From a virus, in IMG/VR virus record IMGVR_UViG_3300037231_000131, positions 1-27,845 of that record: 27,845 bases of DNA; one strand, given 5' to 3'. This document shows positions 21,371-27,845 of the stretch, in pieces. The notes beneath the pieces were generated by a model that had not been told where the DNA came from, did not search any database, and saw only the letters and a list, made by a program, of their open reading frames with translations. The first letter of the stretch is position 1, and every line of letters begins with the position of its first letter. A program made the translations under genes and the position numbers.

Positions 21371-22036
21371 ATGACATCACCCACAAATGAAAGTCAAGAA
21401 AATGATGTAGCAAATAATGCTCAACCGAATAATAGAGAAATAAATTTCCGAAAACAAGAAGCTATGTATTTGAGACAACTGGATCAGGAAAGACAGGAAA
21501 CGGAAAAATTAAGACAAGAATTAGATGCTAGCCGACGAGCACAAATGGTTCAAGAGGATGATGATGACTCAGAACCTTATGTGAACCATAAAAAATTTAA
21601 TAAAAGATTTACTGCTAATAATCAAGCTACACAAACAGAAATTCAAAAGGCCATGGAAATAGCTAAAAGATCAGCTAAAGAAGAACTAAAACAAGAAATG
21701 TGGTTAGAAAATAATCCTGATTTTTATGATGTTCTTCAAAAGGCTAATGATTTCGCACAGCGCGCTCCAAAACTAGCAGAAAATATTCTAAAAATGCCTG
21801 ATAATTTTGCACGTCAGCAATTAGTTTATCAAACTATCAAAGAAATGGGAATAGATAAACCTGCTCAAAAGCAATCAACTATTCAAGATAAAATCGATGC
21901 TAATAAAAGATCTCCATATTATCAACCAACAGGTTCTAATAGCGCACCATATGCAGCAGTAGGGGACTTTTCAGCCACTGGCCAGAAGAATGCCTATGAT
22001 AAGATGCAGCAACTTAAAGCATCTTTAAGAATTTAA
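21371..22036 (+). CDS. Scaffolding-like protein
   Basis: This 221-aa protein is highly charged and helical. It has a polar N-terminus, a coiled coil at residues 25-60 (LRQLDQERQETEKLRQELDA), an acidic patch (EDDDDSEP), and a C-terminal helical region that would bind coat. It lies between portal and coat, the usual place of the scaffold. The call rests on position and composition, as scaffolds have little sequence conservation. AAAGGAAA precedes the ATG. Confidence 0.6.
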   Translation: MTSPTNESQENDVANNAQPNNREINFRKQEAMYLRQLDQERQETEKLRQELDASRRAQMVQEDDDDSEPYVNHKKFNKRFTANNQATQTEIQKAMEIAKRSAKEELKQEMWLENNPDFYDVLQKANDFAQRAPKLAENILKMPDNFARQQLVYQTIKEMGIDKPAQKQSTIQDKIDANKRSPYYQPTGSNSAPYAAVGDFSATGQKNAYDKMQQLKASLRI

Positions 22037-22227
22037 TGATAGAAGAAATCGAATTTTGTAAATGGACATCTTTAACATGGGAAGATATACACAATCTGCC
22101 TATTGATAAATTTAATATATTAGCAAAAATGCAATCAACCCTATTTCCAGATCTTCTTAAAATTATTGATGAAGAAGAAATTATTGATACTTTTTACAGA
22201 GAATATAAACGAGAAAGATTGAATTAA
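22036..22227 (+). CDS. Hypothetical acidic protein, 63 aa
   Basis: Starts on the last base of the scaffold-like gene's stop codon. Acidic and Trp/Ile-rich (FCKWTSLTWEDIHNLPIDKF). It lies between scaffold and coat; the role is unknown. Confidence 0.55.
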   Translation: MIEEIEFCKWTSLTWEDIHNLPIDKFNILAKMQSTLFPDLLKIIDEEEIIDTFYREYKRERLN

Positions 22228-22259
22228 ATATTGGATTTGATATAGTGAAATTTCGCAAC

Positions 22260-22295
22260 CATGCGTCAAATGGTATCGCATTCATGCGTCAAATG
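22260..22295 (+). repeat. 13-bp direct repeat in the coat leader
   Basis: CATGCGTCAAATG occurs at 22260-22272 and 22283-22295, in the 181-base gap (22228-22408) ahead of the coat gene. That gap also holds ATGTCAGCGT (22296-22305), which recurs 32 bases before the scaffold ATG (21339-21348). No clear sigma-70 promoter was found there. Confidence 0.5.
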
Positions 22296-22408
22296 ATGTC
22301 AGCGTAAGAGGACTATCGCTACCTCGCAAGATGTGAAAGAAAACGGACGTAATACGTTGTGTCGTCCACGGCTCACACATCACATTAACATGTAACCATA
22401 AGGTTATC

Positions 22409-22897
22409 ATGTCGATCACGACTACAGGCAATTTAGGGCCGCTGATTCTGCAATCACTTGCACCAGCTATGCTCTATGTGCCAACGCCCACAATGAACAA
22501 CATCATCGTTTGCGACAAGGTTTCAATGCCTGCAAATGGTGGTACTACATGCAGATTTATGCGCCCACGCGCTCTGCAACCGCCAACTATTCAGTTGGGA
22601 AATTCTGGTATTGATCCACCAGCTCAAGTGCCTCAAAGAGATATCATAGACGCACAAATGGCCTTTTTCGGGACTGGATGTATAATCAATGAACAGGTTA
22701 TCCTCCAAGATCAAGAAGGTGTTTTAGCTTGGGTGTCAGAGCGTTTAGCTGTGGCAATGAGACAAGCTGAAGATTTAATTTTACGGGATTATATTGTTTC
22801 TGCGGCATCTGAATTGATGGCTGGAGGCGGATCAAACGGGGATAACCCGAGCAATCTAGGCCTTTCAGATTTCTCTTTAGTTGCAACAACACTCGAT
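22409..22897 (+). CDS. Major capsid protein, exon 1 (N4 gp56-like)
   Basis: The exon encodes residues 1-163, ending in VATTLD at the codon boundary 22895-22897. The sequence resembles N4-gp56-type coat proteins (LILQSLAPAMLYVPTP; RDIIDAQMAFFGTGCIINEQ; RQAEDLILRDYIVSAAS). The unspliced frame would add 20 intron-coded residues and stop at 22955-22957. The exon end is set by P1 pairing (see intron). AAGG precedes the ATG. Hundreds of copies of this protein make the procapsid shell around the scaffold. Confidence 0.8.
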
Positions 22898-23098
22898 AAA
22901 CTTTGTGTCGAGTATAAACCCTCAATAATTGACTTAGAACTCCTACTTGCTGCGTAAAGTATACAGTAAGGGACAATAAGGGGCAAGCAGGAAATTTTCC
23001 GTGCAGCCTGACAGACTAAACTTAAGGGACCCAGTAATGGGTATGCGATAGTCGAGCCTGTATAGTAATATACAGAGGTAGCAGAAATGACTACCCGC

Positions 23099-23929
23099 TT
23101 AAATGATAGGTTGGTTGAGTTGACGAGTTTTTTGATAAATTTCTTCCCTTCCAGAAAAATCTTTGGAAAGAACTTTTTCTCTAAGTTTCATCAATTCAGC
23201 GCAAATAGGTTTTTTGTGAACCAAAAAAGGATAAATACCTTGAAGAATAGGATCAAGTTGCAAATTTGCAATTCTCCAAAGCATTTGGTTTCTACAGTTA
23301 GGAAGATGACTTTTATCCAAAAAATGAAATTGTCCTCCGAATTTTCTAGAAACCCAATAAAAAAATGGAGATTTAGAATTATTGCATTGCAATTGTGCTC
23401 TATATGTAGGAGTTTTTCCTCGTTTTTGCATGACCTTGCTAATGTCGAGACTACATTCAGCATCAACAAAACCTGCAAGATAGGCAAAATCTTCTTTAGT
23501 TGCTTTAAGAGTATTTCTCAAGGATTCTATTTCTTCTTTAAGAGAAGTTTTAATAAGGTAAGTTTCTTCCTTAAGGATCTTCATAGCTTTAACAAGGGAT
23601 TTTCTAGATTCCTTGAAATTGTTAGATCTAAAGTTAAGGAAAACTTCACATTCTTTAAACTTTTCAATAAGAAAGGGTTTTATTCTGTTAAGAAATTTAT
23701 AACCTTCTTTGGTAAACACAAAATGATAGGATGGAAGTCTATTTTTCTGTTTCGTTTTTTTAACTTGAATCGTGCCTTCAAAATGCTCGTTGAACCATTC
23801 AATGTTATCAAAATTAGTAGAAATAATAGAGAAAGTGTCTTGAAAAAATGGAGAAGTTTTAATTTCTCCAATATAAAAGCACCCATTTCCATCAATATAT
23901 CCTGCTGCGTATGCTAACCATGTTTCCAT
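23099..23929 (-). CDS. LAGLIDADG homing endonuclease, antisense within the intron
   Basis: The 276-aa protein has two LAGLIDADG motifs, AAGYIDGNG (residues 8-16) and LAGFVDAEC (151-159), so it is a two-domain monomer. The catalytic position in motif 1 is Asn15 in place of Asp; motif 2 has Glu158, as I-DmoI does. A helical, Lys/Glu-rich linker (residues 105-145) joins the domains. It is transcribed opposite to the coat gene. No Shine-Dalgarno precedes the ATG, whose A lies seven bases after a TATAAT box, so a leaderless mRNA is possible. Apart from Leu5 (TTA) it uses no TTA, CTA or TCA codons among 25 Leu and 17 Ser. Confidence 0.85.
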   Translation of the reverse strand: METWLAYAAGYIDGNGCFYIGEIKTSPFFQDTFSIISTNFDNIEWFNEHFEGTIQVKKTKQKNRLPSYHFVFTKEGYKFLNRIKPFLIEKFKECEVFLNFRSNNFKESRKSLVKAMKILKEETYLIKTSLKEEIESLRNTLKATKEDFAYLAGFVDAECSLDISKVMQKRGKTPTYRAQLQCNNSKSPFFYWVSRKFGGQFHFLDKSHLPNCRNQMLWRIANLQLDPILQGIYPFLVHKKPICAELMKLREKVLSKDFSGREEIYQKTRQLNQPII

Positions 23930-23935
23930 GCTAGA

Positions 23936-23965
23936 ATTATAGTATGTAAGCGTTGTTTAAGTCAA
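23936..23965 (-). promoter_or_regulatory. Promoter of the LAGLIDADG gene, inside the intron 3' end
   Basis: On the minus strand TTGACT (23960-23965), 18-base spacer, TATAAT (23936-23941). The predicted start site falls on or next to the A of the ATG at 23929. The box lies in the last 45 bases of the intron. Confidence 0.65.
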
Positions 23966-23980
23966 CAAGTAATAGTAAAG

Positions 23981-24460
23981 ACAAATAATGCTTATAAGTT
24001 CATGTCAGGTATCGAGGGCATGGACAGATTCGGTACGGGTCCAATAAGAGCCTCTTATTTCATGTTAAGTTCGACTGAATTACAGTCAGACTTTGACGGA
24101 TTAACAGGCGTAGGAGTGTTTAACAACTGGAATTATCCAAATAATACAAGCGCGCTTCCTTCCGAGTGGGGCTCAGTGTATAATTTGAGAATTCTTACCA
24201 GTTCCGAAGCTCCAGTGGCTCGTGGTGCATCAGCTTTAGGGCAGGATGTCTACTATAATGCCGTTATGGGTAAACAGGCGATCACACATATAAATCAAGA
24301 TGGATATTCCATGAATTTGATTTATCGTGATCCTTATTACTCTGGAATGCTGGCACAGAATGCAACCTTGGCTGTTAAATTTGCTCAGGCTCAAGCATTG
24401 ACTCAAGATACGGCTATCCGTAATTTGCTTTGCACACGCTTAAGCACATTGGGGGTGTAA
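23981..24460 (+). CDS. Major capsid protein, exon 2
   Basis: The exon opens with TNNAYKFMSG and continues IEGMDRFGTGPIRASYF, a block conserved in N4-gp56-type coat proteins. It encodes the last 159 residues to TAA 24458-24460, making a 322-aa coat protein with exon 1. Without splicing, translation could only begin at ATG 24002 (MSGIEGMD), which would miss the conserved lead-in and has no Shine-Dalgarno. The 3' splice site follows G 23980. Confidence 0.8.
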   Translation, partial: TNNAYKFMSGIEGMDRFGTGPIRASYFMLSSTELQSDFDGLTGVGVFNNWNYPNNTSALPSEWGSVYNLRILTSSEAPVARGASALGQDVYYNAVMGKQAITHINQDGYSMNLIYRDPYYSGMLAQNATLAVKFAQAQALTQDTAIRNLLCTRLSTLGV

Positions 24461-24461
24461 G

Positions 24462-25679
24462 ATGACAGAATATTCTAGAATGGCCAAAGGTAGTTTTACA
24501 GCAGCGACAGGTCAAACAAGTGCAATTATAACATTGCCTTTTCAACCTGATTTTGTTGAAGTTTGGAACTTAACAAATATTGGAAATGCTGCATTAGCTG
24601 GAAATATTTTGAGAGCGTATTTGGATAACAATATTCCTCCATTTACTCCATCTGGCAAATCGGCTTCTTCAACCATGGTTGAAGTTTATAACGCTACACC
24701 AGCAGTTATATATGACACTGTTTACACAAATGGTGTTACAGGCGGAACAACTCCAGCAGGGGGTATTAGTACATTTGCCGCTGGTTTGCTGTTTCAATAT
24801 GGGCCAACAATCCAAATTGCAAGTACTACAACAGCCACAAATACCATAACTACGGCAACTGCTCATGGTTATAGTGTTGGTGATACTGTAATTATGCAAG
24901 GTTTGGCAACAACTGTAACAAATAATGCTTACAGGCTTTTGAATGGAATTCCATTTACAATTGTAACGGTTCCTACAGCAACAACTTTTACAATTAGTTG
25001 GAATACAAACCAATCAAACTATACAGCTCTTAGTGGTTCTCCAACAGGTGCTTTAGTTAAAAAGGTTTTGTATCCATTCTTGTATTTACCGCAAGACAAT
25101 GTTGTCTCTGCTGTAACTACAGGCGCTACGCAAACAGTAATTCAAACAACAATGTATCATAATCTAGAATTGGGACAGGAAGTTGCTTTCCGAGTCCTGC
25201 CATTCTGGGGAATGACACAATTGAATTCATTGCCAAACGTTCTTATTCCTGGATCTCCGATCTATGCATATGTAACAGCTATAACAGGTACGGTTAATGG
25301 CGTTACATTGGATAATTGGCATGTAGCGGTAAATATTAATTCGACCAGTTACACGGCATTTAATACAAACCAAGCAACGATCCCTACAAGCATCACACCT
25401 GCTCAAATTGTAGCTGTTGGTGATGTTAATACTGGAGGTGTAAGCATTGGAACATATGACACTACAACGTTATATCCTTCTCCGGCTTTCCCTATACCAA
25501 ACAATCGTGTTCCAACGATCAATGGCCCAGCTATTAAGGGAAGTTTTGTCAATAACACATCTCAAGGATTCATAATTGGTAATGGTACACCACAGCAACA
25601 GGCTGGTACTGGAACTATTGTGACATCAGGATCTGAAATATTATGGCATGCATATCTTCATGATTATACAAAGCCTTAG
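24462..25679 (+). CDS. Structural protein, probably head decoration or fibre, 405 aa
   Basis: Thr/Ala/Asn/Gly-rich, beta-strand-rich and low in charge, the composition of virion surface proteins. Residues 130-190 (TATAHGYSVGDTVIMQGLA, then FTIVTVPTATTFTISW) form one beta module. A second runs from about 230 (HNLELGQEVAFRVLPF...QLNSLPN) to about 330 (QIVAVGDVNTGGVSIG). The second is paralogous to the protein at 26309-26737. It begins one base after the coat stop, so it is likely co-translated. Exact function is unknown. Confidence 0.6.
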   Translation: MTEYSRMAKGSFTAATGQTSAIITLPFQPDFVEVWNLTNIGNAALAGNILRAYLDNNIPPFTPSGKSASSTMVEVYNATPAVIYDTVYTNGVTGGTTPAGGISTFAAGLLFQYGPTIQIASTTTATNTITTATAHGYSVGDTVIMQGLATTVTNNAYRLLNGIPFTIVTVPTATTFTISWNTNQSNYTALSGSPTGALVKKVLYPFLYLPQDNVVSAVTTGATQTVIQTTMYHNLELGQEVAFRVLPFWGMTQLNSLPNVLIPGSPIYAYVTAITGTVNGVTLDNWHVAVNINSTSYTAFNTNQATIPTSITPAQIVAVGDVNTGGVSIGTYDTTTLYPSPAFPIPNNRVPTINGPAIKGSFVNNTSQGFIIGNGTPQQQAGTGTIVTSGSEILWHAYLHDYTKP

Positions 25680-25689
25680 ATTTTTTTGG

Positions 25690-25718
25690 TTGATTATGTA
25701 AATAACACCAAGTATACT
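25690..25718 (+). promoter_or_regulatory. Promoter whose -10 lies in the HNH leader stem
   Basis: TTGATT (25690-25695), 17-base spacer, TATACT (25713-25718). The predicted start, about 25725, is at the first base of the hairpin loop. Confidence 0.55.
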
Positions 25719-25746
25719 ACCTCTTAATAAACTGAGAGGTAGTATA
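25713..25746 (+). promoter_or_regulatory. Ribosome-site-sequestering stem-loop
   Basis: TATACTACCTCT (25713-25724) is perfectly complementary to AGAGGTAGTATA (25735-25746), with a 10-base loop. The 3' arm contains the GAGG ribosome site and the A of the HNH start codon, so a long transcript would hide both. Confidence 0.75.
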
Positions 25747-26312
25747 TGAAAAATTGCCCTACATGTAATTGTGAAAAAGATGAAAGTGAATTTAATATAG
25801 ATAGGAATCGTAAAGGAGGATTTTCATACGATTGCAAAATATGTAATCGTATTCGTACACAGAAACATCTAGAAAAACATAGAGAAAAAAATAAAGAAAG
25901 AAGTCGTTTATTTTATGAGAATAACAAGGAGCATTGTCAGGAAGTCAAAAGAGAATATTATGAAAAAAATCGTAAAATTTTTATAAAAAGAGCAAGAGAT
26001 TGGAGTATTGATCCAATCAAAAAAGAAAGAAAAAGGATTCGTGCTCGAGCTTATAAGAAAAAACAGATCGAACTTGCTAAAGCGCATAAACTTATTAATG
26101 CAGACTATAAAAAACGTCAGATATCTGCACATTTGAAAGTTTATTGGGCTGTTAAAAAAGGAAGATTAATAAAACCTGAAATTTGTGAAAAATGTGGTGA
26201 AAAAAAAGATTTACAAGGTCATCATGAAGATTATAAAAAACCTCTAAAAGTTATGTGGTTGTGCTTCATATGCCATTGTAAGCAACATAATAAATATATG
26301 GATTTAACATGA
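25746..26312 (+). CDS. Free-standing zinc-finger HNH endonuclease, 188 aa
   Basis: The N-terminus has a zinc finger (CPTCNCEKDESEF...CKICNR), then a long basic helix rich in Lys/Arg/Glu (residues 40-125). The C-terminal HNH core is CEKCGEKKDLQGHHEDYKKP with WLCFICHCKQH. This is a familiar phage HNH type. It sits between two paralogous structural genes and overlaps the following gene by four bases (ATGA). Its expression appears to be controlled by the hairpin and internal promoter. Confidence 0.85.
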   Translation: MKNCPTCNCEKDESEFNIDRNRKGGFSYDCKICNRIRTQKHLEKHREKNKERSRLFYENNKEHCQEVKREYYEKNRKIFIKRARDWSIDPIKKERKRIRARAYKKKQIELAKAHKLINADYKKRQISAHLKVYWAVKKGRLIKPEICEKCGEKKDLQGHHEDYKKPLKVMWLCFICHCKQHNKYMDLT

Positions 26313-26737
26313 GTTCCCCACCCCTTTTGAACGGTCCACAAGCTCCCTATAACAATCCACCAATTGAACCCCAAAACTTCAAACCGTCTAGATTCGTTAT
26401 AAGTGCCGTTACATTAGGAAATACAACACTAGTGACAACGTCAGTCAATCATAATTATGTTATCGGGCAAGAATGTAGATTGATAATCCCTAATGGTTAT
26501 GGATGCAGACAACTCAATGGAGTTACTGGATTAGTCGATTCGATACCAAACCCAAATCAGGTCGTTTTATTGATAAATTCAAGCGGTATAGATCCATTTA
26601 TTGCTGCTAATTTGAGACAACAACCTCAAATTTTAGCAATCGGAGATATAAATTCAGGTGCAACAAATGATGCCGGAAGAAAATATACTAAATCTTATAT
26701 TCCAGGTTCATTTCAAAACATTTCTCCTCAATCTTAA
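26309..26737 (+). CDS. Structural protein paralogous to the second half of the 405-aa gene
   Basis: The 142-aa protein shares a pattern with the 405-aa protein: HNYVIGQECRLIIPNGYGC / HNLELGQEVAFRVLPFWGM, QLNGVTG / QLNSLPN, and ILAIGDINSGATND / IVAVGDVNTGGVSI. The closing PGSFQNISPQ resembles KGSFVNNTSQ. The N-terminus is Pro/Asn-rich. It is probably a small surface or decoration protein derived by duplication. Its start overlaps the HNH stop by four bases. Confidence 0.6.
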   Translation: MSSPPLLNGPQAPYNNPPIEPQNFKPSRFVISAVTLGNTTLVTTSVNHNYVIGQECRLIIPNGYGCRQLNGVTGLVDSIPNPNQVVLLINSSGIDPFIAANLRQQPQILAIGDINSGATNDAGRKYTKSYIPGSFQNISPQS

Positions 26738-26745
26738 AAATCTAT

Positions 26746-26774
26746 TTGTGATATCTAAAAATTTTAGGTATATA
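26746..26774 (+). promoter_or_regulatory. Putative promoter ahead of the 193-aa gene
   Basis: TTGTGA (26746-26751), 17-base spacer, TATATA (26769-26774), about 30 bases before ATG 26804. The ribosome site there is weak (TAGG). Confidence 0.4.
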
Positions 26775-26803
26775 TTACTTAAAACTTCACTATAGGTATT
26801 CAC

Positions 26804-27385
26804 ATGGTCGAAAAACCCAAACCTCATACTTCACTAGCTGCAAAAGAACTTGAAAAATGCGAAGAACAATTCAAAGCATTTGATGACAATGTCCAACAAT
26901 TGACGATGGATAGGATGAATCAGGCTCCAAAAGAAGACAAGGAACCACATCAAATTGCTCAACGAGATATTGATAATTCAAAAGATATTTACTTAAAGCC
27001 TTTTCGCACTATTGGAAGCCGTGAAAAATTCAACGAAAGATTCCGCGGTGACTATGAATTTGCTAAGGAATATGTGCGGTTTATTGCACGGAATGAAGAA
27101 AGTCCCGGTGATACTATTGATATGTGGACTAAGCCTTATCCTGGAATGCCAGCGGAAGAATGGAAGGTTCCTGTGGGTAAACCTGTTTGGGGACCTCGTT
27201 ACGTTGCTGAAAGACTCCACGGATGCAATTACCACAGAATGACAATGACAGATCAAGTTACTGGTGGCGATTCTATAGGCACTAAATATTATGGTCAAAT
27301 GGCTGTCGATTCAATTATTCAAAGATTAGATGCAACTCCTGTAAGTAATAAGAAGTCGATCTTTATGGGTGCTGGTGGGTTCTAA
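26804..27385 (+). CDS. Hypothetical virion-associated protein, 193 aa
   Basis: The N-terminal 60 residues are charged and helical (ELEKCEEQFKAFDDNVQQL); the rest is compact, with conserved-looking PYPGMPAEEWKVPVGKPVWG and CNYHRMTMTDQVTGG. No motif is recognised. The position downstream of the coat and decoration genes suggests a head-completion or connector role. Confidence 0.55.
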   Translation: MVEKPKPHTSLAAKELEKCEEQFKAFDDNVQQLTMDRMNQAPKEDKEPHQIAQRDIDNSKDIYLKPFRTIGSREKFNERFRGDYEFAKEYVRFIARNEESPGDTIDMWTKPYPGMPAEEWKVPVGKPVWGPRYVAERLHGCNYHRMTMTDQVTGGDSIGTKYYGQMAVDSIIQRLDATPVSNKKSIFMGAGGF

Positions 27386-27395
27386 AAATCGGACA

Positions 27396-27414
27396 ATGTA
27401 AAGCAGTTTTACAT
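27396..27414 (+). promoter_or_regulatory. Stem-loop just before a ribosome site
   Basis: ATGTAAA (27396-27402) and TTTACAT (27408-27414) with a 5-base loop, directly before AGGAAAAA and ATG 27423. There is no U-run, so an RNA processing or translation signal is more likely than termination. Confidence 0.35.
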
Positions 27415-27422
27415 AGGAAAAA

Positions 27423-27845
27423 ATGAATCTCCTTAGCGATATTATCACATATGTTAGAAGGATCATAAAAAGCCCTTCCAATGCTGTCATTAGCGATAAT
27501 TTAATTATCGACTATATAAACAGATTTTGGATTATGGATGTTGACGCCCGGATTCAGTTATTTGATTTGAAAGTAAAATATCAATTTCAAACGCAGCCGG
27601 GCGTAGATCAATATAATATGCCATTATATAAAGTCCAATTTGAAGGATCTCAACCGTCGACCGCAATAAATTATTACCCAGTTTATCAAGGTTTTCTTTC
27701 GCCATGTTATATAAATGGAGAGGAAGTTCAACTTCAAACAGAGCGGAATTATTTTTATAGTTATTGGCCTGATATCGTTCAGCAATTACCTGTAGTAGCA
27801 ATAGGGACGGGTGTTGAAAATGATATATATAATTTCCAATTCCCG
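27423..27845 (+). CDS. Virion morphogenesis protein, incomplete at the window edge
   Basis: From ATG 27423 (AGGA upstream) 141 codons are open to the window end. The sequence (NLLSDIITYVRRIIKSPSNA; ISDNLIIDYINRFWIMDVDA; YQFQTQPGVDQYNMPLYKVQ) looks like head-to-tail connector or tail proteins found after the coat gene in related phages. That is by general pattern, not a named family. The C-terminus is missing. Confidence 0.6.
   Translation, partial: MNLLSDIITYVRRIIKSPSNAVISDNLIIDYINRFWIMDVDARIQLFDLKVKYQFQTQPGVDQYNMPLYKVQFEGSQPSTAINYYPVYQGFLSPCYINGEEVQLQTERNYFYSYWPDIVQQLPVVAIGTGVENDIYNFQFP

Larger units (their letters stand above)
22898..23980 (+). ncRNA. Group I intron in the coat gene, 1083 nt
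   Basis: Exon end ACTCGAT (22891-22897) pairs with GTCGAGT in the intron, giving P1 with the required U-G pair at the splice site. Immediately beside it, TTTGT pairs with ACAAA at the start of exon 2 (P10). P7 is GACTA (23014-23018) with TAGTC (23049-23053), P8 is ACCC/GGGT (23029-23042) and a P9-like hairpin is CTGTATA-GTAA-TATACAG (23058-23075). The intron ends in G (23980). Splicing joins codon ...D163 to T164 without frame change. Positions 23099-23929 hold an antisense LAGLIDADG gene. Confidence 0.85.

Noticed and set aside
23087-23917. 276-aa plus-strand frame within the coat intron
   Set aside because: It is the exact codon-aligned opposite of the LAGLIDADG gene, has no domain pattern and lies in a spliced intron; its openness is reported as a finding, not as a gene.
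24669-25013. 114-aa Cys-rich minus-strand frame
   Set aside because: The cysteines come from reading Thr/Ala codons of the structural gene backwards; it is a composition artefact.
1-27845. tRNA genes, CRISPR arrays, insertion sequences and attachment sites
   Set aside because: No cloverleaf with T-loop signature, spaced repeat array, transposase or full integrase was seen by eye; short or divergent tRNAs could still be missed.

Overview
The window is part of the genome of an AT-rich tailed double-stranded DNA bacteriophage or prophage. The evidence is a PBSX-type large terminase, a P22-type portal of 715 aa, a scaffold-like protein, an N4-gp56-like coat protein, a RecT/Bet plus YqaJ recombination pair, a Cro/YdaS-like regulator and dozens of small overlapping ORFs with good Shine-Dalgarno sites. 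The host cannot be named from the sequence. Promoter-like sites follow the sigma-70 pattern and ribosome sites are AGGAG-like, as expected for a bacterium, perhaps a proteobacterium. I saw no tRNA, CRISPR array, rRNA or complete integrase.

Layout. 1-2778: leftward early block (RecT/Bet, YqaJ exonuclease, zinc-ribbon and hypothetical small proteins). 2779-2877: divergent control region with an operator-like dyad, facing a Cro/YdaS-like gene (2878). 3415-6762: rightward replication block (initiator-like gene carrying six internal iterons, SSB-like protein, RusA-like resolvase). 6843-7231: two small leftward genes. 7342-10885: packaging and chaperone block (GroES-like co-chaperonin, putative small terminase, a leftward group with a J-domain protein, a stand-alone integrase-arm-like DNA-binding peptide, large terminase). 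10889-13192: a beta-class DNA methyltransferase whose frame runs through two antisense HNH endonuclease genes. 13185-16794: accessory small ORFs, an HNH-AP2 endonuclease and a gene broken by one stop codon. 16854-27845: portal, small proteins, a leftward group of five genes, scaffold, coat gene split by a group I intron, then structural genes, two of them paralogous and separated by another HNH gene.

The most striking theme is homing endonucleases: five in 28 kb, from at least three architectures. Three lie antisense to a host gene. Each of these has its own sigma-70-like promoter and keeps the host-strand frame open over nearly its full length. In the methyltransferase, the frame passes through both whole cassettes, including promoter and leader, so the insertions look translationally transparent. 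In the coat gene the LAGLIDADG gene sits in a group I intron whose splice sites can be set from P1, P10 and P7 pairing; splicing yields a 322-aa coat protein. A fourth, sense-strand HNH gene has its ribosome site in a perfect 12-bp stem, while its own promoter would start transcription in the loop. That layout matches the control logic of late genes and intron endonucleases in phage T4.

How the genes work together: RecT and YqaJ would provide recombination, the initiator and its iterons would start replication, and RusA would resolve branched DNA before packaging. Terminase, portal, scaffold and coat build and fill the head. The co-chaperonin and J-protein probably redirect host chaperones to virion folding, and the methyltransferase may protect phage DNA.
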